This document shows, in pieces, positions 22,085-30,294 of a stretch of 64,000 nt of DNA. The notes below the pieces were generated by a model, which ran no database searches, was not told the DNA's origin, and worked only from the letters and a program-made list of their open reading frames with translations. The translations under genes and the position numbers were made by a program. The DNA is from Crossiella sp. CA-258035 (GTDB lineage: Bacteria > Actinomycetota > Actinomycetes > Mycobacteriales > Pseudonocardiaceae): the NCBI RefSeq assembly GCF_030064675.1, contig NZ_CP116413.1, positions 2,698,001-2,762,000 on the forward strand, in the 5' to 3' direction. Numbering within the stretch: position 1 is the stretch's first letter; every line of letters starts with the position of its first letter.

Positions 22085-23221
22085 GTGTCCCCATCCCTTC
22101 CCGAATCGTTGAAGTTCGCCTACTGGGTGCCGAATGTGAGCGGTGGCCTGGTCACCAGCGACATCGAACAACGCACTGACTGGGGCTATGAGTACAACCG
22201 GAAACTGGCCGTCCTCGCCGAGGACAACGGGTTCGAGTACGCGCTGAGCCAGGTCCGCTACATCGCCAGCTACGGCGCCGCCTACCAGCACGAGTCCACC
22301 AGTTTCAGCCTCGCCCTGCTGCTGGCCACCCAGCGGCTCAAGGTGATCGCCGCGGTGCACCCCGGACTCTGGCAGCCCGGCGTGCTGGCCAAGCTGATCG
22401 CCACCGCCGACCACCTCTCCGGCGGCCGGGCCGCGGTGAACGTGGTCAGCGGCTGGTTCAAGGACGAGTTCACCAAGCTCGGCGAACCCTGGCTGGAGCA
22501 CGACGAGCGCTACCGCCGCTCGGAGGAGTTCATCCGGGTGCTGCGCGAGATCTGGACCTCCGAGGCCGCGGAGTTCCGCGGCGACTTCTACCGCCTGCAC
22601 GACTTCGACCTCAAACCCAAGCCCGTGGAGGTGCCGGACCGGCCGCACCCGGAGATCTTCCAGGGCGGCAACTCCACCGCCGCCCGCGCCATGGCCGGAC
22701 GGGTCTCGGACTGGTACTTCAGCAACGGCAAGGACTTCGACGGGGTGACCGAGCAGGTCAGCGAGGTCAAGGGCGCGGCGGCGGCCAACGGGCGGACCGT
22801 CCGCTTCGGACTCAACGCCTTCCTCATCGCCAGGGACACCGAGGCCGAGGCCAAGGAGGTGCTGCGCGAGATCATCGCCAAGGCCAACGTCGAGGCCGTG
22901 CACGGGTTCCGGGACGCGGTCGCCCAGGCAGGGCAGTCCACTTCGGACAAACGCGGGATGTGGGCGGACTCCAGCTTCGAGGACCTGGTGCAGTACAACG
23001 ACGGCTTCCGCAGCAAGCTGATCGGCACCCCGGAGCAGATCGCGCACCGGATCGTGGAGTACAAGCGGCGCGGGGTGGACCTGCTGCTGCTCGGATTCCT
23101 GCACTACCTGGAAGAAGTCGAGTACTTCGGCAAGAACGTGCTGCCCATCGTCCGTGAGCTGGAAGCCGAGGCCGCCCACAAGGGATCGCCGCTGGGCGAG
23201 CCCGTCGGAACGGGAGTCTGA
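22085..23221 (+). CDS. sfnG: Dimethylsulfone monooxygenase (FMNH2-dependent)
   Basis: The 378-residue luciferase-like flavin monooxygenase has FAYWVPNVSGGLVTSDIEQR at its start and TDWGYEYNRKLAVLAEDNGF, LSQVRYIASYGA, VHPGLWQPGVLAKLIATADH, RAAVNVVSGWFKDEF and PEIFQGGNSTAA later. This is the SfnG pattern, not general SsuD. SfnG oxidises dimethylsulfone to methanesulfinate with reduced FMN supplied by the reductase encoded at 25660. The GTG start has GGAGAGAG upstream. It leads a five-gene run with gaps of 12 bp or less. Confidence 0.9.
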   Translation: MSPSLPESLKFAYWVPNVSGGLVTSDIEQRTDWGYEYNRKLAVLAEDNGFEYALSQVRYIASYGAAYQHESTSFSLALLLATQRLKVIAAVHPGLWQPGVLAKLIATADHLSGGRAAVNVVSGWFKDEFTKLGEPWLEHDERYRRSEEFIRVLREIWTSEAAEFRGDFYRLHDFDLKPKPVEVPDRPHPEIFQGGNSTAARAMAGRVSDWYFSNGKDFDGVTEQVSEVKGAAAANGRTVRFGLNAFLIARDTEAEAKEVLREIIAKANVEAVHGFRDAVAQAGQSTSDKRGMWADSSFEDLVQYNDGFRSKLIGTPEQIAHRIVEYKRRGVDLLLLGFLHYLEEVEYFGKNVLPIVRELEAEAAHKGSPLGEPVGTGV

Positions 23222-23224
23222 GCC

Positions 23225-24448
23225 ATGACCAACACCGAAGCGCGTAGCGCCACCTTCGACAACCGTCCCCAGCCGCGCACGCCCCAGGAGTGGCTCGACC
23301 GCGCCAGTGAGGTGGCCGCCATCCTCGCCGTGGACGCGGTCGCCCGCGACAAGGCGGCGGCCACCCCGTACGCGGAAGTCCAGCTGCTCAAGGACTCCGG
23401 CCTGGTCACCCTGCTCGCCCCGGCCGAACACGGTGGCGGCGGCCAGAACTGGGTCACCGCCTACCAGGTGATCCGCGAGGTGGCCAAGGCCGACGGCTCG
23501 ATCGGCCAGCTGCTCGGCTACCACTACCTGTGGGCCTGGGCCGCCCGGCTGGTCGGCACCCCGGCGCAGATCGCCGCGGTGGAGGAGGCCGCGGCCAAGC
23601 ACCGCTGGTTCTTCGGCGGCGCGGTCAACCCGCGCGACAACGACCTGGTGATCACCGACAACGGCGACACCATCGTCTACAACGGACGCAAGTCCTTCTC
23701 CACCGGCAGCAAGGTCTCCGACGTCACCGTGCTGGAAGGCGTGTTGCAGGGCACCGAGACGCACATCTTCGCCATCGTGCCCTCCGACCAGCCCGGCATC
23801 GTCTTCGGCGACGACTGGGACAACATCGGGCAGCGGCTCACCGAGAGTGGCAGCGTGGAGATCCGGGACGTGCACGTGGACTGGGCCTCGGCCGCCGGGT
23901 TCGAGAACAAGGTGTTCCAGCCCAGGGTCTACAACACGATCAACGTGCCCGCGATCCAGCTGGTGTTCGTCAACTTCTACCTCGGCATCGCCAAGGGCGC
24001 GCTGGAGACCGCGGCCACCTACACCCGCGAGCACAGCCGGTCCTGGCTGTACTCCGCCTATGAGCGGGCCGTGGACGAGCCGCACGTGATCGACACCTAC
24101 GGCGACCTGGCCAGCAAGCTGTGGGCGGTGGAAGCCCTCGCGGACCAGGTGGCCGTTGAGGCGCAAGCCATCCACGACGATCCGGACGCGCTCACCGAAC
24201 GGCGGCGCGGCGAGCACGAGGTGCGGGTGGCCGCGGTGAAGGCCAGGGCGACCGAGGTCGCGCTGGAGGTGACCAACCGGATCTTCGAGGTGACCGGGGC
24301 GCGGGCCACCGCGTCCAGCCAGGGCCTGGACCGGTTCTGGCGCAACGTGCGCACGCACACCTTGCACGACCCGGTGGCCTACAAGCGGGCCGAGGTCGGG
24401 GTGTACGTGCTCCGCGACGAGATCCCCGCGCCCACCTGGTACTCATGA
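23225..24448 (+). CDS. Acyl-CoA dehydrogenase-fold flavin monooxygenase (DszC-like)
   Basis: The 407-residue protein has the acyl-CoA dehydrogenase fold: an N-terminal helical part (EVQLLKDSGLVTLLAPAEHG), a middle beta domain (NGRKSFSTGSKVSDVTVLEG, DWDNIGQRLTESGSVEIRDV) and a C-terminal helical bundle ending LDRFWRNVRTHTLHDPVAYK. The RNxRTHTLHDP ending is typical of DszC/SfnB-type flavin-dependent monooxygenases, not of true dehydrogenases, and the catalytic Glu of acyl-CoA dehydrogenases is not evident. It likely uses FMNH2 to oxidise an organosulfur compound in the same operon. The substrate is unknown. The stop overlaps the next start by 4 bp. Confidence 0.82.
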   Translation: MTNTEARSATFDNRPQPRTPQEWLDRASEVAAILAVDAVARDKAAATPYAEVQLLKDSGLVTLLAPAEHGGGGQNWVTAYQVIREVAKADGSIGQLLGYHYLWAWAARLVGTPAQIAAVEEAAAKHRWFFGGAVNPRDNDLVITDNGDTIVYNGRKSFSTGSKVSDVTVLEGVLQGTETHIFAIVPSDQPGIVFGDDWDNIGQRLTESGSVEIRDVHVDWASAAGFENKVFQPRVYNTINVPAIQLVFVNFYLGIAKGALETAATYTREHSRSWLYSAYERAVDEPHVIDTYGDLASKLWAVEALADQVAVEAQAIHDDPDALTERRRGEHEVRVAAVKARATEVALEVTNRIFEVTGARATASSQGLDRFWRNVRTHTLHDPVAYKRAEVGVYVLRDEIPAPTWYS

Positions 24449-25650
24449 CCACCATCCCAGCCTCGGCGTCGGTGCGGGTGATCCGCGGCGACGCCGAGGC
24501 GCTGGCGGTGGCCGCCCAGCTCGCGGAGGAGTTCGCGGCCGGGGCGGCCGACCGCGACGCGCACCGCAGGCTGCCCGAGGCCGAACTGGCCGAGCTGTCG
24601 GCCAGTGGGCTGCTCGGCGTCACCGTGCCCGCCGCCCACGGTGGCGCCGACGTGGCCACCACCACCCTGGCCGAGGTGTTCCGGCTGCTGGCCGCCGCCG
24701 ACCCCAACCTGGCGCAGATCCCGCAGAGCCACTTCGCCTACGTCAACGTGCTGCGCGCCCAGGGCACCCCGGAACAGCAGCGGTTCTTCTTCGCGGAACT
24801 CCTGGCAGGCAAGCGTTTGGGCAACGCGCAGTCCGAGGCCGGGACCAAGCACGTGCAGGACTACCGGACCCGGCTGACCCCGGCCGGACCGGGGGAGTTC
24901 ACGCTGAACGGGGTCAAGCACTACAGCACCGGCGCGCTGTTCGCGCACTGGATCCCGGTGCTGGCCAAGGATCCCGAGGACAGGTTGCAGGTCGCCTACG
25001 TGCCGTCCGACGCGCCCGGACTGTCCATTGTGGATGACTGGAACGGGATGGGGCAGCGCACCACCGCCAGCGGCACCGTGCGGCTGGACGAGGTGCGGGT
25101 GCCGGCCGGGCACGTGGTGCCACACCACCGGACCTTCACCGGTCCGCAGCTGCACGGCGCGGTGGCCCAGCTGCTGCACGCGGCCATCGACACCGGCATC
25201 GCCGGTGGCGCGCTGGCCGAGGCAGCGGAGTTCGTCCGCACCCGCAGCCGCCCGTGGTTCGAGAGCGGGGCCGAGCGGGCGGATCAGGACCCGTTGACCA
25301 TCCAGCGCTTCGGCGAGCTGACCGTGGCGGTGCGCGGCGCGGAGGCGTTGCTGGCCACGGCGGCCGCCGAGGTCGACCGGGCCAGGGCGCACCTGGCCGA
25401 CACCACCGCGGCCGCCGCCTCGGTCGCGGTGGCGGTGGCCAAGGTGGCCGCCGACCGGGCGGCCATCGAGGTGACCAACGCCCTGTTCGAGGTCGGCGGC
25501 ACCCGCTCGGCGCTGGAGGAGCTGAACCTGCACCGGCACTGGCGCAACGCCCGCACGCACACCCTGCACGACCCGGTGCGCTGGAAGCTCCAGCACATCG
25601 GCCGCCACACCCTGACCGGCGAGCACCCGCCCCGGCACGGACTCATCTAG
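24445..25650 (+). CDS. sfnB: SfnB-family sulfur acquisition oxidoreductase
   Basis: The 401-residue acyl-CoA-dehydrogenase-like protein shows IPQSHFAYVNVLRAQGTPEQ, GKRLGNAQSEAGTKHVQDY, WNGMGQRTTASGTVRLDEVR and ends LHRHWRNARTHTLHDPVRWK. The VIRGDAEALAVA start and NAQSEAGTKH are typical of SfnB, which works with SfnG in dimethylsulfone use. It overlaps the upstream paralogue by 4 bp and resembles it at the C-terminus, so the pair probably arose by duplication. It probably takes reduced flavin from the reductase two genes on. Confidence 0.85.
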   Translation: MTTIPASASVRVIRGDAEALAVAAQLAEEFAAGAADRDAHRRLPEAELAELSASGLLGVTVPAAHGGADVATTTLAEVFRLLAAADPNLAQIPQSHFAYVNVLRAQGTPEQQRFFFAELLAGKRLGNAQSEAGTKHVQDYRTRLTPAGPGEFTLNGVKHYSTGALFAHWIPVLAKDPEDRLQVAYVPSDAPGLSIVDDWNGMGQRTTASGTVRLDEVRVPAGHVVPHHRTFTGPQLHGAVAQLLHAAIDTGIAGGALAEAAEFVRTRSRPWFESGAERADQDPLTIQRFGELTVAVRGAEALLATAAAEVDRARAHLADTTAAAASVAVAVAKVAADRAAIEVTNALFEVGGTRSALEELNLHRHWRNARTHTLHDPVRWKLQHIGRHTLTGEHPPRHGLI

Positions 25651-25659
25651 GGAGACCCG

Positions 25660-26214
25660 ATGACCTCGATCCTGGTGATCTCCGGAAGTCCTTCCGCCAC
25701 ATCGAGAACCGCCGCCCTGGTGGAGCGGCTCGCCGACCGGCTGGCCCAGCAGGAGCACCGGGTGCGCACGGTCGCGGTCCGCGAGCTGCCCGCCGAGTCG
25801 CTGCTGGCCGCCGACGCCGCCGAACCCCGGATCGCCGAGGTGGTCGCCGAGATCGCGCGGGCGGACGGGCTGGTGGTGGCCTCGCCGGTGTACAAGGCGG
25901 CCTACACCGGGGTGCTCAAGTCGCTGCTGGACCTGCTGCCGCAGTTCGCATTCACCGGCAAGGTGGTGCTGCCACTGCTCACCGGCGGCAGCCCCGCGCA
26001 CGTGCTGGCCCTGGACTACGCGCTGCGCCCGGTGCTCAACTCCTTGGGCGCGCACCACGTCACCCAAGGTTATTTCGTGCTGGACAAGCTCATCCAGCGC
26101 ACCGACACCGGCATCACCCTCGCGCCGGAGGTGGAAAGCGCCCTGCTGTCCATTGTGGACACCTTCTCCGCCGCGGTGCACCGGCGCCACGGCGAACTGC
26201 TCGCGGCTAGCTGA
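25660..26214 (+). CDS. ssuE: NADPH-dependent FMN reductase (SsuE/MsuE type)
   Basis: The 184-residue flavodoxin-like protein has the N-terminal phosphate loop SILVISGSPSATSRTAAL, the DGLVVASPVYKAAYTGVLKS motif of SsuE/MsuE reductases, and LPLLTGGSPAHVLALDYALR. It supplies FMNH2 to the four oxygenases of the operon. It starts 9 bp after sfnB, with GGGAGACCCG upstream. Length and motifs are complete. Confidence 0.92.
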   Translation: MTSILVISGSPSATSRTAALVERLADRLAQQEHRVRTVAVRELPAESLLAADAAEPRIAEVVAEIARADGLVVASPVYKAAYTGVLKSLLDLLPQFAFTGKVVLPLLTGGSPAHVLALDYALRPVLNSLGAHHVTQGYFVLDKLIQRTDTGITLAPEVESALLSIVDTFSAAVHRRHGELLAAS

Positions 26215-26226
26215 CGGGAACTGACG

Positions 26227-27384
26227 ATGACCCTGACCTTCCACTGGTTCCTGCCCACCTACGGCGACAGCCGCTACCTGGTCGGCGGCGGCCACGGCGT
26301 GCACACCAGCACCGCCGGTGGCGCCCGCCCGGCCACCCTGGCCTACCTGGGGCAGATCGCGCGCAGCGCCGAACAGCTCGGCTTCGCCGGCGCGCTCACC
26401 CCGACCGGGGCCTGGTGCGAGGACGCCTGGCTGTCCACCGCGATGCTCACCGAGGTCACCGAGCGGCTGAAGTTCCTGGTCGCCTTCCGGCCGGGGCTGC
26501 TCTCGCCGACCCTGGCCGCGCAGATGGCCGCCACCTACCAGCGGCACTCCGGCGGGCGGCTGCTGCTCAACGTGGTCACCGGCGGCGAGAGCCAGGAACA
26601 GCGCGCGCACGGCGACTTCCTGGACAAGGACCAGCGGTACGCGCGCACCGGCGAGTTCCTGGACATCGTGGGCCGGTTGTGGCGCGGGGAACGGGTCACC
26701 CACACCGGCACCCACCTCGCGGTGGAGGGCGCGGAGCTGACCAGGGTGCCGGATCCGGTGCCGCCCATCTACTTCGGCGGCTCCTCGCCCGCCGCTGGTC
26801 AGGTCGCGGCCCGGCACGCCGAGGTCTACCTCACCTGGGGCGAGCCGCCCGAGCAGGTCGCGGAGAAGATCGCCTGGATCCGTTCCCTCGCCGAGGCGCA
26901 GGGCCGCGTGGTGCGTTTCGGCATCCGGCTGCACGTGATCGCCAGGGACACCGCGCGGCACGCCTGGGCCGAGGCGCAGCGGCTGCTGGACGCACTCGAC
27001 CCGGCCACCATCGCCTCGGTGCAGGAGGGCCTGGCGCGCAGCGAGTCCGAGGGACAGCGGCGGATGCGCGCGCTGCACGGCGGCTCCACCGACGGGCTGG
27101 AGATCTCGCCGAACCTGTGGGCCGGGGTCGGGCTGGTGCGCGGGGGAGCGGGCACCGCGCTGGTGGGCAGCCACGAGGAGGTCGCCGACCGGATCGCCGA
27201 GTACCACGCCCTGGGCATCGAGGAGTTCGTGCTCTCCGGGCACCCGCACCTGGAGGAGGCCTACTGGTTCGGCGAAGGGGTGCTGCCGGTGCTGGCCCGC
27301 AGGGGCCTGTGGCGCAACCCGTTCGGCCAATCGGAGCAGCACGCCGCCGCGATCCCGTTCGCCCAACAGGGAGTTGCGCGGTGA
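26227..27384 (+). CDS. ssuD: FMNH2-dependent alkanesulfonate monooxygenase
   Basis: The 385-residue luciferase-like protein matches SsuD/MsuD: HWFLPTYGDSRYLVGGGHG, GFAGALTPTGAWCEDAWLST, LVAFRPGLLSPTLAAQMAAT, LLLNVVTGGESQEQRAHGDF and GIEEFVLSGHPHLEEAYWFG with the conserved Arg/His core. It releases sulfite from alkanesulfonates or from the methanesulfonate made after the SfnG step. It is the last gene of the sulfur operon, 12 bp after the reductase gene. No transporter genes (SsuABC) are in the operon, so uptake must be encoded elsewhere. Confidence 0.92.
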   Translation: MTLTFHWFLPTYGDSRYLVGGGHGVHTSTAGGARPATLAYLGQIARSAEQLGFAGALTPTGAWCEDAWLSTAMLTEVTERLKFLVAFRPGLLSPTLAAQMAATYQRHSGGRLLLNVVTGGESQEQRAHGDFLDKDQRYARTGEFLDIVGRLWRGERVTHTGTHLAVEGAELTRVPDPVPPIYFGGSSPAAGQVAARHAEVYLTWGEPPEQVAEKIAWIRSLAEAQGRVVRFGIRLHVIARDTARHAWAEAQRLLDALDPATIASVQEGLARSESEGQRRMRALHGGSTDGLEISPNLWAGVGLVRGGAGTALVGSHEEVADRIAEYHALGIEEFVLSGHPHLEEAYWFGEGVLPVLARRGLWRNPFGQSEQHAAAIPFAQQGVAR

Positions 27385-27402
27385 GCTGATCTGTTCACAC
27401 TC

Positions 27403-27429
27403 TTGACATGCCGAGTGGTCTAGTCCATT
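27403..27429 (+). promoter_or_regulatory. DasR-type (dre) operator over the chitinase promoter
   Basis: AGTGGTCTAGTCCATT (27414-27429) differs at only a few positions from the palindromic consensus of DasR-responsive elements, ACTGGTCTAGACCA(G/C)T, known upstream of chitinase and GlcNAc genes in streptomycetes. TTGACA (27403-27408) lies just before it, so the operator would cover the spacer and -10 region. It lies 108 bp before the chitinase start. A dasR gene is not in the window. Confidence 0.7.
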
Positions 27430-27536
27430 TTGGGTGCACGCCGGTCTCGGTGTGACCCGGATGACAGGGTCCACGCCGAGAGCAACAACACCGCCGCCAA
27501 ACGGTTGTCCGTTGCTCTTGAGGTGTGGAGGTTGTT

Positions 27537-29216
27537 GTGACGCGCAGACGTCGGCAACTGCTGGTGGGACTGGTAGCCGTGGCCACGGCCGCGCTGGGGC
27601 TGGGCGTCCCGGCCGCGGCGGCCGAGCCGAACCTGGTGGCCAACGCCGGGTTCGAGCAGAGCACCGCGGGCTGGACCTGCACCGCGGGCGGTGGCACGGT
27701 GACCACCCCGGTCCGTTCTGGCTCGGCCGCGCTGACCAGCACGCCCTCCGGGCAGGACAACGCCCGCTGCGCGCAGTCGGTGGCGGTGAAGCCGAACTCC
27801 AGCTACACGCTTTCGGCCTGGGTGCAGGGCAGCTACACCTACCTCGGCGCCAGCGGCACCGGCACCACCGATGTGAGCACCTGGACCCACGGCGGCAACT
27901 CCTGGAGCCAGCTGTCCACGAAGTTCACCACCGGCGCGAACACCAGCCGGGTCACCGTGTACACGCACGGCTGGTACGGCACCGGCGCCTACTTCGTCGA
28001 CGACGTGGCGCTGACCGGCCCGCCCGGCAGCGGCGACCCCGACCCGCAGGCCCCGGCCAGCCCGAGCGGCCTGACCGCCGGATCGGCCACCACCTCCTCG
28101 CTCTCGCTGAGCTGGACCGCGGTCAGCGGCGCGGCCGGGTACCACGTCTACCGCGGCGGCAGCCGGGTCGGCAGCGTCACCGGCGCCTCCTACACCGACA
28201 CCGGCCTGAGCGCGTCGACCAGCTACTCCTACCAGGTCAGCGCCTACAACACCGCCGGCGAGTCGGCCCGCTCGGCCACGGTCACCGGCACCACCACCGC
28301 CGACAGCGGCAACCCCGGCGGCGCGCTGCCCAAGCGGATCCTCACCGGCTACTGGCAGAACTTCGTCAACGGCGCGGCCAACCTGCGGATCAGGGACATC
28401 GACCCGCAGTACGACCTGATCGCGATCGCCTTCGCCGACGCGCTCACCACCAGGCCCGGCGCGGTCGGCTTCAGCGTGGACCCCGGGCTGTCCAGCGCGC
28501 TGGGCGGCTACTCCGACGCGGACATGATCGCCGACATCGCGGCGAAACGGGCCCAGGGCAAGCGGTTCGTCTTCTCCATCGGCGGCGAGAAGGGCAACGT
28601 CGACTTCAGCAGCGCGGCCAACGTGAGCGCGTTCGTGGAGACGATGACCGCGCTGCTGCGCAAGTTCGGCGTGGACGGGGTGGACATCGACCTGGAACAC
28701 GGGCTGCACGCGCAGAACGTGGCCAGCGCGGTCCGCCAGCTGCGCAACACCTTCGGCGCGAACTTCATCTACACCATGGCCCCGCAGACCCTGGACGTGC
28801 AGCCCAGCGGCCGGTACATGCCGCTGATCGAGGCCACCAAGGACATCCTGACCGTGGTGCACACCCAGTACTACAACTCCGGGTCGATGAACGACTGCAA
28901 CGGCGGCGTGGTGAGCCAGGGCAGCATCGACTTCATCACCGGGCAGGCCTGCATCCTGCTCAAGGTGCTGCGCCCGGACCAGGTGGCCCTCGGCCTGCCC
29001 GCCTCGACCCGGGGCGCGGGCAGCGGGTACGTCGCGCCCTCGGTGGTGAACAACGCGGTCAGCTGCCTGGCCAAGCTGCAGAACTGCGGCAGCTTCAAAC
29101 CGGCCAGCGCGGCGGCGAACCTGCGCGGCGTGATGACCTGGTCGATCAACTGGGACCACAGCAACGGCAAGCAGTTCGCCAACACGGTCAAGCCGCACCT
29201 GAACTCACTCGGCTGA
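27537..29216 (+). CDS. Secreted GH18 chitinase with carbohydrate-binding and FnIII domains
   Basis: The 559-residue protein starts with a Tat/Sec-like signal (TRRRRQLLVGLVAVATAALG, cleaved near AAAAEPN). A CBM-like jelly roll follows (about 30-160: NLVANAGFEQSTAGWTC; YFVDDVALTGPPG), then an FnIII domain (about 170-255) and a GH18 barrel (about 270-555). The catalytic DxxDxDxE motif is seen in DGVDIDLEHG, with FVFSIGGEKG and YTMAPQTLD as further signatures. It cleaves chitin outside the cell. GTG 27537 was preferred over 27525 because GGAGG at 27527-27531 fits it. It is preceded by a DasR-type operator and followed by a hairpin. Confidence 0.93.
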   Translation: MTRRRRQLLVGLVAVATAALGLGVPAAAAEPNLVANAGFEQSTAGWTCTAGGGTVTTPVRSGSAALTSTPSGQDNARCAQSVAVKPNSSYTLSAWVQGSYTYLGASGTGTTDVSTWTHGGNSWSQLSTKFTTGANTSRVTVYTHGWYGTGAYFVDDVALTGPPGSGDPDPQAPASPSGLTAGSATTSSLSLSWTAVSGAAGYHVYRGGSRVGSVTGASYTDTGLSASTSYSYQVSAYNTAGESARSATVTGTTTADSGNPGGALPKRILTGYWQNFVNGAANLRIRDIDPQYDLIAIAFADALTTRPGAVGFSVDPGLSSALGGYSDADMIADIAAKRAQGKRFVFSIGGEKGNVDFSSAANVSAFVETMTALLRKFGVDGVDIDLEHGLHAQNVASAVRQLRNTFGANFIYTMAPQTLDVQPSGRYMPLIEATKDILTVVHTQYYNSGSMNDCNGGVVSQGSIDFITGQACILLKVLRPDQVALGLPASTRGAGSGYVAPSVVNNAVSCLAKLQNCGSFKPASAAANLRGVMTWSINWDHSNGKQFANTVKPHLNSLG

Positions 29217-29229
29217 CCCGCCACTGACC

Positions 29230-29274
29230 GGCGGTCCGCGCAGCCGCACCTCCCATCCGGGTGCGCGGACCGCC
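29230..29274 (+). terminator. Hairpin after the chitinase gene
   Basis: GGCGGTCCGCGCA (29230-29242) is perfectly complementary to TGCGCGGACCGCC (29262-29274) around a 19-nt loop. It lies 14 bp after the stop and 32 bp before the esterase start, so it could end most transcripts or protect the chitinase mRNA 3' end. No T-run. Confidence 0.6.
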
Positions 29275-29306
29275 CCTCACTCCCGCCACGCCAACAGGGG
29301 GACTCC

Positions 29307-30260
29307 ATGCGCCTGCGCACGCTGCTGCTCAGTTTCGCCTTGCTGCTCAACGTCTTCCTCGCCGTCCCGGCCACCGCCGCGGAGTCCGGCGCGCGGATCG
29401 TCCGCGCCACCACGCTCTCCGAACGCCTGGTGGAGCTGGCGGTGCGCTCGGATGCCTTGGGCGGCAAGGAAGTCGGCGTCCGCGTCCTGCTGCCCACCGG
29501 TTACCGGGAGCAGCCGGGACGGCGCTGGCCGACGCTGTTCCTGCTGCACGGCTGCTGCGAGGGCGAGACCGGCTACCGGTCCTGGACGGTCAACATGGAC
29601 GGCGCGGCCGCCACCGCGGCCGCGCGGGCGCTGGTGGTGATGCCCGAGGGTGGGGCAGCTGGCTTCTACTCCAACTGGATTTCCGGCGGTCCGGCGTGGG
29701 AGCGGTTCCACCTGGTGGAGCTGACACGCTTGCTGGAGAAGGAGTTCCGGGCGAACCAGCGCCGCGCGGTGGCCGGGCTGTCCATGGGCGGCTTCGGCGC
29801 ACTCTCCTACGCGGCAAGGCATCCCGGGTTCTTCAGCTACGCCGCGGCCTACAGCGGCGTGGTGCACACGCGTTACCAGGGCGCGCGCAGCACCGACCTG
29901 GTGCAGCGGATCCTCACCGAGCGCGGCTTCGACAAGAACGCGCTGTGGGGCGACCCCGGTGCCCAGGAACGCATCTGGCGCGCGCACAATCCGTTCGACC
30001 TGGCCACCCGGCTCCGCCAAACCCCGGTTTATCTGTCCACAGGGGACGGTCGTCCAGGCCCGCTCGACCCGCCGGGGTCGGGCAACGACTGGGTGGAGGA
30101 GCTGCTCGGCGAGCAGACCGGGTCGCTGGCGGAAGAGCTGCGGCGCAACGGTGTGCGGGTGAGCACGGACCTCTACGGGGCCGGTCGCCACACCTGGCCC
30201 TACTGGGAACGCGCCCTGAAGCGTTCCCTGCCGCTGCTGCTGCACGCCATCGGCGGCTGA
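29307..30260 (+). CDS. Secreted esterase of the antigen-85/feruloyl-esterase type
   Basis: The 317-residue protein has a signal peptide (MRLRTLLLSFALLLNVFLAV, ending ATAAES). The CE1/esterase-D-like fold shows TLFLLHGCCEGETGYRSW, the nucleophile elbow RRAVAGLSMGGFGALSYAAR, the acid region VYLSTGDGRPGP and the His in YGAGRHTWPYWERAL. It probably removes acyl groups from a polysaccharide or polymer outside the cell. It sits between the GH18 and GH19 chitinase genes (34 bp before the latter), which suggests a role in chitin or fungal-wall breakdown. The substrate is inference only. Confidence 0.85.
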   Translation: MRLRTLLLSFALLLNVFLAVPATAAESGARIVRATTLSERLVELAVRSDALGGKEVGVRVLLPTGYREQPGRRWPTLFLLHGCCEGETGYRSWTVNMDGAAATAAARALVVMPEGGAAGFYSNWISGGPAWERFHLVELTRLLEKEFRANQRRAVAGLSMGGFGALSYAARHPGFFSYAAAYSGVVHTRYQGARSTDLVQRILTERGFDKNALWGDPGAQERIWRAHNPFDLATRLRQTPVYLSTGDGRPGPLDPPGSGNDWVEELLGEQTGSLAEELRRNGVRVSTDLYGAGRHTWPYWERALKRSLPLLLHAIGG

Positions 30261-30294
30261 CTCTGATCCCTGCGCGGAGCTTGAAGGAGCCACC

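Noticed and set aside
22001-27474. Long minus-strand frames under the sulfur operon
   Set aside because: They are antisense to five genes with strong family motifs and show only low-complexity sequence.
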